Origin: Paracoccaceae bacterium | Lineage (GTDB): Bacteria; Pseudomonadota; Alphaproteobacteria; Rhodobacterales; Rhodobacteraceae | Reading direction: 5' to 3' | Assembly: GCA_024639125.1 (NCBI GenBank) | Contig: JAHEJA010000001.1 | Span: 32,396 to 78,758 of the forward strand | DNA: 46,363 bases | Shown: positions 16,614-25,433 of the stretch, in pieces | How positions within the stretch are numbered: the first letter of the stretch is position 1 | Layout of the letters: every line of letters starts with the position of its first letter | Program-made: the position numbers and the translations under genes | Notes under the pieces: model-generated | Seen by the model: the letters and a program-made list of their open reading frames with translations, nothing else | Told to the model about the DNA's origin: nothing | Databases searched by the model: none

Positions 16614-16775
16614 ATGGCAAAATTTTACAAAATATGGCTCGTTTTCGATCCACGTCGTGTGTTTGTCGCACAAGGCGTCTTTCTCTTCTTGCTTGCAGCA
16701 ATGATTCATCTCGTTCTGCTTAGCACGGACCATTACAACTGGTTCGAATTAGCAGCTCAAAAAGCTGGCGGCTAA
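16614..16775 (+). CDS. pufA: Light-harvesting 1 alpha chain
   Basis: PufA is the alpha apoprotein of LH1, pairing with PufB to bind bacteriochlorophyll and carotenoid in the membrane. The 53-residue product starts [21 protein letters not shown], typical of alphaproteobacterial LH1 alpha chains, and has a single helix with the bacteriochlorophyll-ligating histidine at residue 32 ([18 protein letters not shown]). ATG 16614 is preceded by GGAGGA (16601-16606). A stable hairpin follows the gene before pufL. Confidence 0.96.
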   Translation: MAKFYKIWLVFDPRRVFVAQGVFLFLLAAMIHLVLLSTDHYNWFELAAQKAGG

Positions 16776-16807
16776 TATAGCCTCTAATTCAAAGAGTTAG
16801 TGAAATT

Positions 16808-16844
16808 TCTGTGGGCGAACTTAGCGACATTTTTCGCCCACAGA
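16808..16844 (+). other. Intercistronic pufA-pufL mRNA-stability stem-loop
   Basis: TCTGTGGGCGAA (16808-16819) pairs perfectly with TTCGCCCACAGA (16833-16844) around a 13-nt loop. There is no T-tract. A weaker hairpin (CTAATTC/GAGTTAG, about 16790-16806 at the outside) lies just before it. In Rhodobacter a stem-loop at this position protects upstream pufBA mRNA from 3' exonucleases, so antenna proteins outnumber reaction-centre proteins. The same role is inferred. Confidence 0.85.
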
Positions 16845-16905
16845 TCCTAAGAACAAAACGGCCTTGCGAAACATAAGTATCGGCTGAATTCAACGGAGAC
16901 AATCG

Positions 16906-17745
16906 ATGGCATTGCTGAGCTTCGAAAGAAAATATCGTGTCCGAGGGGGCACACTCATTGGCGGTGATTTGTTCGACTTTTGGGTAGGGCCTTTTTATGT
17001 CGGATTTTTCGGCGTAACGACGGCGTTCTTTGCACTTTTGGGAACAATTCTATTGTTCTGGGGTGCAAGCCAACAAGGGACCTTTAACCCTTGGTTGATC
17101 AATATTGCACCGCCTGACATAAGCTATGGTTTGGCACTTGCGCCGCTGTTAGAGGGCGGACTTTGGCAAATCATTACAATCTGCGCGACAGGAGCCTTTA
17201 TTAGTTGGGCACTGCGCGAAGTGGAAATTTGTCGCAAACTTGGAATGGGATATCACGTGCCCTTTGCGTTTAGTTTTGCGATCTTTGCATATATGACTTT
17301 GGTGATCTTTCGCCCGTTGTTAATGGGCGCATGGGGACATGGCTTTCCATATGGTATCTTTAGTCATTTGGATTGGGTCAGCAACACTGGCTACGCCTAT
17401 CTGCATTTCCACTATAACCCTGCACATATGCTGGCTGTGACACTCTTTTTCACGACCACATTGGCTCTGGCCCTACATGGTGCCCTGATCTTGAGTGCTG
17501 CCAATCCAGAGAAAGGCGAAGAAGCCCTGGGACCCGATCACGAAGACACGTTTTTCCGTGATTATATTGGCTACTCTATCGGGACACTTGGAATCCACAG
17601 ATTAGGATTCCTGTTGGCTATCAATGCCGTGTTCTTTTCGGCTGTGTGTATCATTATCTCTGGGCCCGTCTGGACCAAGGGATGGCCTGAATGGTGGAAT
17701 TGGTGGCTAGAACTACCGATTTGGCCTAGTCAAATGGGGATGTGA
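16906..17745 (+). CDS. pufL: Photosynthetic reaction centre L subunit
   Basis: PufL and PufM form the membrane core of the type II reaction centre, binding the special pair, accessory pigments, quinones and iron. The 279-residue chain has five membrane helices. With the start Met removed, numbering matches Rhodobacter: His153 and His173 (bacteriochlorophyll ligands), His190 and His230 (iron ligands), and the quinone-B proton path residues Glu212, Asp213 and Ser223 are all present. ATG 16906 follows GGAGA. It overlaps no other gene, but the pufM start is just 3 bases past its stop. Confidence 0.97.
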   Translation: MALLSFERKYRVRGGTLIGGDLFDFWVGPFYVGFFGVTTAFFALLGTILLFWGASQQGTFNPWLINIAPPDISYGLALAPLLEGGLWQIITICATGAFISWALREVEICRKLGMGYHVPFAFSFAIFAYMTLVIFRPLLMGAWGHGFPYGIFSHLDWVSNTGYAYLHFHYNPAHMLAVTLFFTTTLALALHGALILSAANPEKGEEALGPDHEDTFFRDYIGYSIGTLGIHRLGFLLAINAVFFSAVCIIISGPVWTKGWPEWWNWWLELPIWPSQMGM

Positions 17746-17747
17746 TC

Positions 17748-18734
17748 ATGATTGAGTATCAAAACATTTTCACCCAAGTGCAGGTTCGCGGACCTGCCGA
17801 GATGGGGATCGATAATGAAAACAATATGTCCGCGGAACGCATCGGGCAGCCCGGATTTTCCAACCTTGCAGGTTGGGTGGGCAATGCGCAACTTGGTCCA
17901 GTTTATCTAGGTTGGACCGGACTGATTGCGCTTGCCACTGGGATGTTGTGGTTCAACATTGTTGGCCTCAGCATGCTGGCTCAAGTGGGTTGGTCCATAC
18001 CGGAATTCCTACGTCAGTTCTTTTGGCTGGCTTTGGAACCTCCTGGTCCGGAATGGGGCCTAAGAATGCCTCCACTGGATCAAGGCGGCTGGTATATCAT
18101 TAGCTCGCTCTTTTTGCTGGTCTCTGTGTCCACTTGGTGGCTAAGAAGCTATCTTCTTGCTCAGGAACATAAGATGGGCAAACATGTGGCTTGGGCGTTT
18201 GGTGCTGCGATTTGGCTGTTCTTGGTTTTGGGCCTTTTCCGTCCGATCCTTATGGGCAGCTGGTCAGAAGCAGTTCCCTACGGTATTTTCCCACACCTGG
18301 ATTGGACGACTGCCTTTTCTATTCGATACGGCAACTTGTACTATAATCCTTTCCATGCGCTTTCTATCGTCTTTCTTTATGGCTCGGTGTTGTTGTTTGC
18401 GATGCACGGTGCGACCATTTTGGCTGTAACACGCTTTGGTGGTGATCGTGAATTGGAACAAATCTATGATCGCGGTACCGCTTCGGAACGCGCAGCATTG
18501 TTCTGGCGTTGGACCATGGGGTTCAATGCAACAATGGAAGGCATTCACCGCTGGGCTTGGTGGTTTGCAGTACTCTGTCCGATTACGGGCGGTATTGGGA
18601 TCCTCTTGACGGGCACAGTCGTGGATAACTGGTTCATTTGGGCTCAAGAGCATAACTTCGCGCCAATGTATGACGGATCATACGGCTATGAAAACTACGG
18701 CTCTTACGAGGCGTTCATAGGTCAGGAGAAGTAA
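17748..18734 (+). CDS. pufM: Photosynthetic reaction centre M subunit
   Basis: PufM pairs with PufL in the reaction centre. The frame is open from GTG 17742, but ATG 17748 ([20 protein letters not shown]) is chosen. It matches the usual M start, and with Met removed the key residues fall on Rhodobacter numbers: His182 and His202 (bacteriochlorophyll), His219, His266 and Glu234 (iron). The 328-residue chain has five membrane helices. The C-terminal tail (residues about 308-328) carries an extension rich in Gly, Tyr and Glu, common in M subunits that dock a cytochrome PufC. pufC follows one base after the stop. Confidence 0.97.
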   Translation: MIEYQNIFTQVQVRGPAEMGIDNENNMSAERIGQPGFSNLAGWVGNAQLGPVYLGWTGLIALATGMLWFNIVGLSMLAQVGWSIPEFLRQFFWLALEPPGPEWGLRMPPLDQGGWYIISSLFLLVSVSTWWLRSYLLAQEHKMGKHVAWAFGAAIWLFLVLGLFRPILMGSWSEAVPYGIFPHLDWTTAFSIRYGNLYYNPFHALSIVFLYGSVLLFAMHGATILAVTRFGGDRELEQIYDRGTASERAALFWRWTMGFNATMEGIHRWAWWFAVLCPITGGIGILLTGTVVDNWFIWAQEHNFAPMYDGSYGYENYGSYEAFIGQEK

Positions 18735-18735
18735 G

Positions 18736-19842
18736 ATGTTACCTAACTGGTTTAACGTATGGAACAAAGAGAACCCAACCAATGTCTATGGGCCAGCTGT
18801 TTTAGTTGGCGTATTGGGTGGGGCGATCTTTCTTGCCATTATGATTGTGGTGTGGGGACAACCCGCAGCGACAAACAGCTTGCAAACTGGGCCAAGGGGC
18901 ACGGGGATGTCGATGGCCGAATTTACCCGCGATTTAGGGACACCTGATCCCGATATTGCGGAGCTTTCGGAAAACGAACCCTATATTCCTGATGGGTCAG
19001 AAGCCTTGGCTAAAGATATCTACAGTAACGTCCAAGTTTTAGGTGACGTGACCGAAGATAACTTTAACCGTGTTATGGCTGCGATGACGGAATGGGTCGC
19101 TCCGGATCAAGGCTGTGCATATTGTCATGGTGATGGTGATATCGAAACATATGGCGAAGACACGCTTTATACCAAAGTTGTCGCGCGCCGGATGATTGAG
19201 ATGACGCAAAATATCAACGAAAGTTGGGAAGGTCATGTAAGCGCCAATAAACAAGTTGGTGTGACATGTATGACCTGTCACCGTGGTCAGAATGTGCCTT
19301 CAGAGGTTTGGTTCAAAATTGATCCTGTCAACGAAGCAACAGCAGGTTGGCCAGCAGTTCAAAACCGAGCAACGCCTTTGAGCCAATACACATCCTTGCC
19401 GTCAAACGCATTGGAAGCCTATTTGCTGAATTATGAACGCATCGGGGTGCATGACCTTGAATCGCGTGTTGCAAATGAACCTGGCGATCCATTGATCCAA
19501 CATGCAGAGCGGACGTATTCGTTGATGAACTATTTTGCGAATTCGCTCGGTCGCAACTGTGTCCTATGTCACAACACGCGTGCGTTTTATGACACTGAAC
19601 AAGTCACGCCACAGTGGTCCACTGCATCTCAGGGCATCGCAATGGTTCAGGAAATCAACAATGATTACCTTGTTCCTTTGACAGATGTTTTGCCAGCGGA
19701 TCGTTTGGGGCCAATGCATGGAGATGCACCGAAAGCGGCATGTAAAACATGTCACAAAGGGTACCAACAACCATTGCAGGGTACCAATGTGATCAAAGAC
19801 TGGCCCGAGTTAGCGACAACGGGTGTGCCTGTCTACGAATAG
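18736..19842 (+). CDS. pufC: Reaction-centre tetraheme cytochrome c subunit
   Basis: PufC is the periplasmic tetraheme cytochrome that re-reduces the photo-oxidised special pair. The 368-residue protein has one N-terminal membrane helix (near residues 18-40) and four heme-binding CXXCH motifs at residues 127-131 (CAYCH), 178-182 (CMTCH), 275-279 (CVLCH) and 336-340 (CKTCH). There is no lipobox cysteine near the helix, so it is probably held by an uncleaved anchor rather than by lipid. It takes the place that pufX has in Rhodobacter sphaeroides. A hairpin without T-tract begins 4 bases after the stop. Confidence 0.96.
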   Translation: MLPNWFNVWNKENPTNVYGPAVLVGVLGGAIFLAIMIVVWGQPAATNSLQTGPRGTGMSMAEFTRDLGTPDPDIAELSENEPYIPDGSEALAKDIYSNVQVLGDVTEDNFNRVMAAMTEWVAPDQGCAYCHGDGDIETYGEDTLYTKVVARRMIEMTQNINESWEGHVSANKQVGVTCMTCHRGQNVPSEVWFKIDPVNEATAGWPAVQNRATPLSQYTSLPSNALEAYLLNYERIGVHDLESRVANEPGDPLIQHAERTYSLMNYFANSLGRNCVLCHNTRAFYDTEQVTPQWSTASQGIAMVQEINNDYLVPLTDVLPADRLGPMHGDAPKAACKTCHKGYQQPLQGTNVIKDWPELATTGVPVYE

Positions 19843-19845
19843 GGG

Positions 19846-19878
19846 TTTGGCCGCAGGGATCTAATCCAAGCGGCCAAA
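19846..19878 (+). other. Hairpin at the pufC 3' end
   Basis: TTTGGCCGC (19846-19854) pairs with GCGGCCAAA (19870-19878), 9 bp with a 15-nt loop. It starts 4 bases after the pufC stop and lacks a T-tract, so it more likely protects the puf message 3' end than terminates transcription by itself. Confidence 0.6.
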
Positions 19879-19937
19879 TGCAAACAACGCCTTAGAGCGT
19901 CCCCGATAATTTTCCCTTCCTGTTGGCTACGGGAGCT

Positions 19938-19977
19938 GGCGTCGCGATTGCAATTACTGCAAAGCGACGCCTTTTTT
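19938..19977 (+). terminator. Strong terminator just upstream of dxs
   Basis: GGCGTCGC (19938-19945) pairs with GCGACGCC (19964-19971). Inside, TTGCA pairs with TGCAA around ATTAC, and TTTTTT follows at 19972-19977. This is a textbook intrinsic terminator. It ends only 14 bases before the dxs start codon and directly abuts the dxs ribosome site, so it must be read through or act as an attenuator for dxs, unless a dxs promoter lies within it. Confidence 0.85.
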
Positions 19978-19991
19978 GAAAGGAAAGACCA

Positions 19992-21923
19992 ATGTCCGTG
20001 TCTACCACTGTGCGTCTTTTAGATCGTGTTCATAGTCCACAAGATTTAAGATCAATGTCGGATGCGGATTTGGGCGCCGTCGCAAAAGAACTGCGCAATG
20101 AGGTCATCGAGATTGTGTCCCAAACCGGTGGGCATCTTGGATCATCTCTTGGGGTTGTTGAACTCACCGTGGCGCTACATGCGATTTTTGACACACCACG
20201 GGACAAATTAATTTGGGATGTCGGGCATCAATGCTATCCGCACAAAGTCTTGACGGGGCGGCGGCATCAGATGACGACTTTGCGCCAAAATGGTGGGTTG
20301 AGCGGGTTCACAAAGCGCAGCGAAAGCGACTTTGATCCCTTTGGTGCGGCGCATAGTTCGACATCAATTTCTGCGGCGCTGGGGTTTACCATGGCGCGTG
20401 AATTGGGGCAGCCCGTCGGAGATGCAGTTGCGATCATCGGGGATGGTTCTATTTCCGCTGGCATGGCTTATGAAGCCTTGAACAACGCAGGACATGAAAA
20501 CAAACGGATGTTTGTGATCCTGAATGACAACGAAATGTCGATTGCACCACCTGTTGGGGCGATGTCGTCGTATTTGTCTGGAATGAATGGGCAGGACGTT
20601 TTTGAAAAGCTCAAATTATTTGGCAATGCACTGGATGAACATTTGCCCTCGACGCTTCGGGATGGTGCAAGACGGGCACGCCAGTTGGTCACGGGAACGA
20701 TCGGTCAAGCGACGTTGTTCGAAGAATTGGGGTTCGATTATTTAGGCCCAGTTGACGGACATGATATGGCGCAACTGCTGTCTGTTTTGCGCGCAGCACA
20801 CCGCCGCGCAGATGGTCCGACCTTGATCCATGTTTGCACCAAAAAAGGCCATGGTTACGCTCCTGCGGAAAAGGCTGCTGACAAATACCACGGTGTATCA
20901 AAATTTGATGTCTCGACTGGCGTTCAGCGTAAATCACCTGCAAACGCTCCGTCATACACGAGCGTTTTTGGCAAAGCACTCCTTGGCGAAGCCCAAGCAG
21001 ATGAACGCGTGGTCGCGATCACAGCAGCGATGCCGTCTGGAACGGGGGTCGATATTTTGGCCAAGGAAATGCCAAACCGCGTGTTCGATGTTGGGATCGC
21101 TGAACAACATGCTGTGACCTTTGCTGCGGGGTTGGCAGCGAGCGGTATCAAACCGTTTTGTGCAATTTATTCAACGTTTCTTCAGCGTGCCTATGATCAG
21201 ATCGTGCATGATGTCGCTTTGCAAAATTTGCCAGTGCGCTTTGCAATTGATCGCGCTGGATTGGTTGGTGCGGATGGCCCAACCCATGGTGGCATCTTAG
21301 ACGTGTCTTATATGGCGAATATCCCCAATATGACGGTTATGGCGGCCAGTGATGAGGCGGAATTGATGCACATGGTGCGCACGGCTGCCGAGTATGACGC
21401 AGGTCCGATTTCGTTTCGATATCCACGTGGATCCGGAACAGGGGTGACCCTTCCGGATCGGGGTGAGATTATTGAAATCGGCAAAGGGCGCATCCTTGAG
21501 CAAGGCAGTGATCTGGCAATTTTATCCTTTGGTGCCCATCTTGAACACGTAAAAGAAGCGGCACAGTTGCTAAACGACGAAGGCATGAGCGTCACGATAG
21601 CAGATGCGCGCTTTGCCAAACCCTTGGATACGGATCTTGTGACGCAACTTGCACGTCACCATGGGGCGCTCGTGACGATAGAACAGGGCGCAATGGGGGG
21701 ATTTGGCAGCATTGTTTTGCACTATTTGGCGACCCAAGGCGCGCTTTTGAATGGGTTAGCGATTGACACAATATGCATACCAGACCGCTTTATCGATCAG
21801 GGTGACCCCCAATCGATGTACAAAGACGCAGGAATGAGCGTGGGCCAAATTGCAAATAGATGTCGTGTATTGATGCAAAAAGTGGCATCCGCAGCCCCTA
21901 AGCAAAAACAATCCCGCTCCTAA
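19992..21923 (+). CDS. dxs: 1-deoxy-D-xylulose-5-phosphate synthase
   Basis: DXS makes 1-deoxyxylulose 5-phosphate from pyruvate and glyceraldehyde 3-phosphate, the entry step of the MEP isoprenoid pathway that feeds carotenoids, the bacteriochlorophyll tail and quinones. The 643-residue thiamine-diphosphate enzyme has the [18 protein letters not shown] start, the TPP motif [18 protein letters not shown], the transketolase-like pyrimidine domain with [17 protein letters not shown] and the GPTHGG motif. AAGGA (19980-19984) precedes ATG 19992. Its place after pufC suggests a photosynthesis-dedicated copy; whether another copy exists elsewhere cannot be seen. Confidence 0.95.
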   Translation: MSVSTTVRLLDRVHSPQDLRSMSDADLGAVAKELRNEVIEIVSQTGGHLGSSLGVVELTVALHAIFDTPRDKLIWDVGHQCYPHKVLTGRRHQMTTLRQNGGLSGFTKRSESDFDPFGAAHSSTSISAALGFTMARELGQPVGDAVAIIGDGSISAGMAYEALNNAGHENKRMFVILNDNEMSIAPPVGAMSSYLSGMNGQDVFEKLKLFGNALDEHLPSTLRDGARRARQLVTGTIGQATLFEELGFDYLGPVDGHDMAQLLSVLRAAHRRADGPTLIHVCTKKGHGYAPAEKAADKYHGVSKFDVSTGVQRKSPANAPSYTSVFGKALLGEAQADERVVAITAAMPSGTGVDILAKEMPNRVFDVGIAEQHAVTFAAGLAASGIKPFCAIYSTFLQRAYDQIVHDVALQNLPVRFAIDRAGLVGADGPTHGGILDVSYMANIPNMTVMAASDEAELMHMVRTAAEYDAGPISFRYPRGSGTGVTLPDRGEIIEIGKGRILEQGSDLAILSFGAHLEHVKEAAQLLNDEGMSVTIADARFAKPLDTDLVTQLARHHGALVTIEQGAMGGFGSIVLHYLATQGALLNGLAIDTICIPDRFIDQGDPQSMYKDAGMSVGQIANRCRVLMQKVASAAPKQKQSRS

Positions 21924-21998
21924 GGTGTCAGTACTAGCGTAAAAGCAAGCGCATGATTTCCAGCTATCGCTTGGGTGTATGGCGTGTAAAACTATGGC

Positions 21999-22898
21999 AT
22001 GACCAGAATCAATATTGATAATTTACAAACGTTTCTTGCGGTTATTCGTCATGGGGGTGTTCGCAAGGCGGCGCTTGCTTTGAACCTAACCCAACCCGCG
22101 ATTACGGCCCGGATCAAGAACCTAGAAGCAACATTGGTATGTGAATTATTTGAACGCCGCGCAGGGGGCATGCAGCTGACGAAGCGGGGCGAATTGCTGA
22201 TGGCCCATGCGCAAAAGTTTGAACATCTTTCCGAATTGATCGCGCGTGACGTTGTTGACCCCGAAGGTGTCGAAGGGCGGCTTAGGTTAGGTGTTTCCGA
22301 AACCATCGCACAATGTTGGTTGCCTGAATTGGTGTCGGCCTTGCATTTACGATACCCTAAATTAGACATTGAATTGAATGTTGATATTTCAATCAATCTT
22401 CGAGCTGGGGTTTTGAACCGTGAAATTGATTTGGCGGTTCTGCTTGGTCCTATTTCAGAGTTTTCTGTCAATAATATAGAATTACCCGGATTTGATTTGG
22501 CTTGGTATGCTGCACAAAAGACGCCTCTTAATCAAAGCGAAGCTGAATATTTGTCGCGTCCTATTTTGACATATGCCCGCAATACGCGCCCCTTTCGGGA
22601 GCTAAGAGAATTATTGTTTGATCGTGTTGGTCCAGATGTGTCCTTGTTTCCGTCATCGTCGCTATCTGCTTGTTTTCGGCTGGTTGCTGCGGATTTGGGG
22701 GTTGCGGTTTTGCCCCGTGCCTTGGGGCAAGAATATGTAAATTCGGGGCAAATTCGGGAATTTGATCCAGGCTGGGTGCCATCACCGTTGAAATTTACCG
22801 CGTCTTATCTAGGCGAGCCGAAAAGTCATCTGGTGGAAACCGCAGCGCAAATGGCACGTGATGTTGCGCATGCCTATTTGCATGATAAAAATATTTAA
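21999..22898 (+). CDS. LysR-family transcriptional regulator
   Basis: The 299-residue protein has the LysR N-terminal winged helix-turn-helix (NLQTFLAVIRHGGVRKAALALNLTQPAITARIKNLEATLVCELFERRAGG) and a C-terminal substrate-binding-like effector domain. It lies 75 bases upstream of the YcsI-TRAP-DUF2848 genes on the same strand, which LysR regulators often control, so that module is its likely target; the effector is unknown. The start ATG 21999 has no strong ribosome site. The change from photosynthesis genes to this gene marks the right edge of the photosynthesis cluster. Confidence 0.88.
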   Translation: MTRINIDNLQTFLAVIRHGGVRKAALALNLTQPAITARIKNLEATLVCELFERRAGGMQLTKRGELLMAHAQKFEHLSELIARDVVDPEGVEGRLRLGVSETIAQCWLPELVSALHLRYPKLDIELNVDISINLRAGVLNREIDLAVLLGPISEFSVNNIELPGFDLAWYAAQKTPLNQSEAEYLSRPILTYARNTRPFRELRELLFDRVGPDVSLFPSSSLSACFRLVAADLGVAVLPRALGQEYVNSGQIREFDPGWVPSPLKFTASYLGEPKSHLVETAAQMARDVAHAYLHDKNI

Positions 22899-22904
22899 TC
22901 ACTT

Positions 22905-22933
22905 TTGACAAATATTATGAATTTGATTTGATA
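22905..22933 (+). promoter_or_regulatory. Possible promoter of the YcsI-TRAP module
   Basis: TTGACA (22905-22910) is an exact -35 hexamer, followed after 17 bp by TTGATA (22928-22933), a poor -10. It lies in the 75-base gap between the LysR gene and the ycsI-like gene, ahead of the AGGAGG ribosome site. Promoter activity is inferred. Confidence 0.35.
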
Positions 22934-22973
22934 CCGCTAACCTGAGAGTGTTCGTCCATCAGGAGGATCCAAG

Positions 22974-23783
22974 GTGGATAATCAGTATCAAAAACTAAAA
23001 AACGCCGATTTGGACCATGTGCGCCATGCCATCCGCTCTGGTCAATATCGTTCGCATACCGCCGGACTTGGTCAGGGTTTCCTACAAGCCAATTTAGCAA
23101 TCTTACCCCAAGAATATGCTTTGGACTTTATGCGGTTTTGTCAGCGGAACCCGAAACCGTGCCCTTTGACGGGTGTATCGGATACGGGTAATCCCATGAT
23201 GTTTACGATGGGGCGTGACATCGATATCCGAACTGATGTTCCGGCTTATAACGTGTATCGCAACGGCGCTTTGGATCATGATTGCCACGATATTCTTGAT
23301 GTTTGGTCCTCGGATATGGTGGTCTTTGCCTTGGGGTGCTCTTTTACCTTTGAACATGCGTTGATCCGTGATGGTATCCCGATTTGGCATATTGATCACG
23401 ATAAAACGGTTCCAATGTTTCGATCTAATATAGATACAGTTCCCTCTGGGCCTTTCCGTGGGAAAATGGTGGTGTCAATGCGCGCAATTCCAAAATCGCG
23501 CGTTCAAGACGCAATAGACATATCGCGCAAATTTCCCTTGGCGCATGGTGGGCCGGTACATTGGGGCGACCCGAGAGACATTGGAATTCAATCGCTTGAT
23601 GCGCCAGATTGGGGCGATGCCGCGCCGGTTCCGGATGATCATGTCCCTGTTTTTTGGGCATGCGGCGTTACTCCGCAAGTGGCAATAGAGGCGGCAAAGC
23701 TGCCGCTGTGCATTACCCACAAGCCAGGTCACATGTTGATAACGGATGTTCGCGATGATGCTGAAATCCCCGTTTTAACATAG
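22974..23783 (+). CDS. YcsI/UPF0317 family protein (DUF1445, D-glutamate cyclase-like)
   Basis: The 269-residue product matches my memory of the UPF0317/DUF1445 family: an ARxAIRSGxYxxHTAGLGQGFLQANLAILP-like start, NPKPCPLTGVSDTGNP, a DIRTDVPAYNVYRNG segment and VPVFWACGVTPQVAIEAAKLPLCITHKPGHMLITDV at the end. Mammalian members carry D-glutamate cyclase activity. The Bacillus ycsI gene lies beside the 5-oxoprolinase genes, so D-glutamate or 5-oxoproline chemistry is a reasonable guess, not proof. Start is GTG 22974, 7 bases after a perfect AGGAGG. It leads a transporter operon, so it may process the imported substrate. Confidence 0.82.
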   Translation: MDNQYQKLKNADLDHVRHAIRSGQYRSHTAGLGQGFLQANLAILPQEYALDFMRFCQRNPKPCPLTGVSDTGNPMMFTMGRDIDIRTDVPAYNVYRNGALDHDCHDILDVWSSDMVVFALGCSFTFEHALIRDGIPIWHIDHDKTVPMFRSNIDTVPSGPFRGKMVVSMRAIPKSRVQDAIDISRKFPLAHGGPVHWGDPRDIGIQSLDAPDWGDAAPVPDDHVPVFWACGVTPQVAIEAAKLPLCITHKPGHMLITDVRDDAEIPVLT

Positions 23784-23820
23784 CAGAAGTATCACAATAA
23801 AAACCAACAAGGAGAGTAAA

Positions 23821-24855
23821 ATGAAATGTAAAATGATGTTATTGGCAGCGACTGCGGCGATTGCTTCGCCAGGTATTGCCCAAGATATTTCTGTCGTGGG
23901 AAGTTGGTCGAGCTTGCCTTTGAACCAACAATACGAAACCCCGTTTTGGACGGAAGTTTTGCCTGCAGCTTCGGGCGGCAAATTGAATGTCTCGATGACC
24001 ACACACAACCAAATGAATTTGGGTGTTGGGGATGTCTTTCGGCTTTTGGGGGATGGGGTTTATGACGTCGCAATGACCGTTGCCGACTATGCGGTTGCGG
24101 ATGCGCCCGAACTAGAAGGCTTGGATGTGCCGCTGCTTGCTTTATCTGCGGACGAAGCACGGGCCATGGTTGACGCAGCACGTCCTATGGTCGCGGATAT
24201 ATTCCAAGATCGGTTTAATTCGCATCTTTTGGCCATTGCACCTTATCCGCCACAGGTGGTTTTTTGTAACGCGGAAATTTCTAACCTAGACGATTTGGCA
24301 GGCAAGAAAATTCGCGCTTCTGGTCGTATGACCGCGAAATTCCTCGAAGCATTGGGTGCAGAAGGCGTGAACGTCAGCTTTGGCGAAGTGCCGGGCGCGT
24401 TGCAAAAAGGCACGGTTGATTGTGCTGTGACGGGTGCTGGTTCCGGATATTCCGCCGGTTGGTGGGAAGTGTCCACACATTTGCTACCAATTCCACTGGG
24501 TGGATGGGATAGCGTCGTAACGGCGATGAATATGGACAAATGGAACGCGCTGGATGGTGACACACAGTCATTGATTTCTGATCAGATCAAAGCCAACTTT
24601 GAAGACCCTGCATGGGCCAGTGCCCAAGATGCGTTGACCACAGATATTGCGTGTTTAACAGGGAACGGCGATTGCCCTATCGGTGACTCGCATAATATGA
24701 CGTTGGTTTCTGTGTCTGATGCGGATTTTACGCGGGCGCGTGATGTGCTTGTCGGGACTGTGTTGCCGGATTGGGCAGACCGTGCTGGTCAAGACTGGGC
24801 CGACCGTTGGAACGCGTCCGTTGGTGCGACTGTTGGCGTAACAATCGCGAACTAA
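23821..24855 (+). CDS. dctP: TRAP transporter solute-binding protein, DctP type
   Basis: This is the periplasmic receptor of a tripartite ATP-independent (TRAP) importer, driven by an ion gradient. The 344-residue protein begins with a signal peptide (MKCKMMLLAATAAIASPGIAQD, likely cut after AQ near residue 21) and shows a DctP fold with GKKIRASGRMTAKFLEALGAEGVNVSFGEVPGALQKGTVDCAVTGAGSG, including the conserved Arg region that binds the carboxylate of most TRAP ligands. ATG 23821 follows AAGGAGAG. The DctQ and DctM genes follow. The ligand cannot be deduced. Confidence 0.9.
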   Translation: MKCKMMLLAATAAIASPGIAQDISVVGSWSSLPLNQQYETPFWTEVLPAASGGKLNVSMTTHNQMNLGVGDVFRLLGDGVYDVAMTVADYAVADAPELEGLDVPLLALSADEARAMVDAARPMVADIFQDRFNSHLLAIAPYPPQVVFCNAEISNLDDLAGKKIRASGRMTAKFLEALGAEGVNVSFGEVPGALQKGTVDCAVTGAGSGYSAGWWEVSTHLLPIPLGGWDSVVTAMNMDKWNALDGDTQSLISDQIKANFEDPAWASAQDALTTDIACLTGNGDCPIGDSHNMTLVSVSDADFTRARDVLVGTVLPDWADRAGQDWADRWNASVGATVGVTIAN

Positions 24856-24884
24856 TGCGACCAATTTAAAAATAAGGGGACCCT

Positions 24885-25433
24885 ATGGAACAAAAGGTTT
24901 TAGCAACCTTGCGGCGCTGGAACAGATCAATTGCACTTCTCTCTGGTATTTTGTTACTGGCTTGTGTGAGCATTGTTTTGATTGATATTGTACTACGCCG
25001 ATTTGGGTCCTCTTTTGGTGGAACGGATGAAATATCCGGATACGTTATGGCCATTGTGACCTCTTGGGGGATGGGCTTTACGCTTTTGGAATTGGGCCAC
25101 GTTCGGATTGACGTTTTGCGCAGTCGCAGCCACGGATTTGCGCGGGCTGCTTTTGACCTTATGTCAATGACGGTTCTGACCGCGACTATCACGCTTATCG
25201 CGTTTAAATGTTGGCCCGTTCTCGAACGTTCACTGATAAATGGATCACGCGCCAATACACCGTTAGAAACGCCTCTTGTTTGGGTTCAGGCCCCTTGGTT
25301 TGCGGGATGGGTTTGGTTTGCGCTGGTGTCGTGGGTGACATTAACGCTGGCTATTATAATGATTGCCAAAGGTAAATTTGATCAATCCGAAGCCATGATT
25401 GGCGCCTTTTCAGAAGAGGAAGCCCTGCGATGA
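24885..25433 (+). CDS. dctQ: TRAP transporter small permease, DctQ type
   Basis: This is the small four-helix membrane subunit of the TRAP importer, which partners DctM. The 182-residue protein has four hydrophobic segments, with the DctQ-typical VLIDIVLRRFGSSFGGTDEISGYVMAIVTSWGMGFTLLELGHVRIDVL region spanning helices 1-2. It starts 29 bases after dctP and overlaps the dctM start by ATGA (25430-25433), so the three parts form one operon. Confidence 0.88.
   Translation: MEQKVLATLRRWNRSIALLSGILLLACVSIVLIDIVLRRFGSSFGGTDEISGYVMAIVTSWGMGFTLLELGHVRIDVLRSRSHGFARAAFDLMSMTVLTATITLIAFKCWPVLERSLINGSRANTPLETPLVWVQAPWFAGWVWFALVSWVTLTLAIIMIAKGKFDQSEAMIGAFSEEEALR

Noticed and set aside
19846-19977. TPP riboswitch in the dxs leader (DXS needs thiamine diphosphate)
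   Set aside because: The conserved CUGAGA and thi-box sequences are absent; only hairpins and a terminator are seen.
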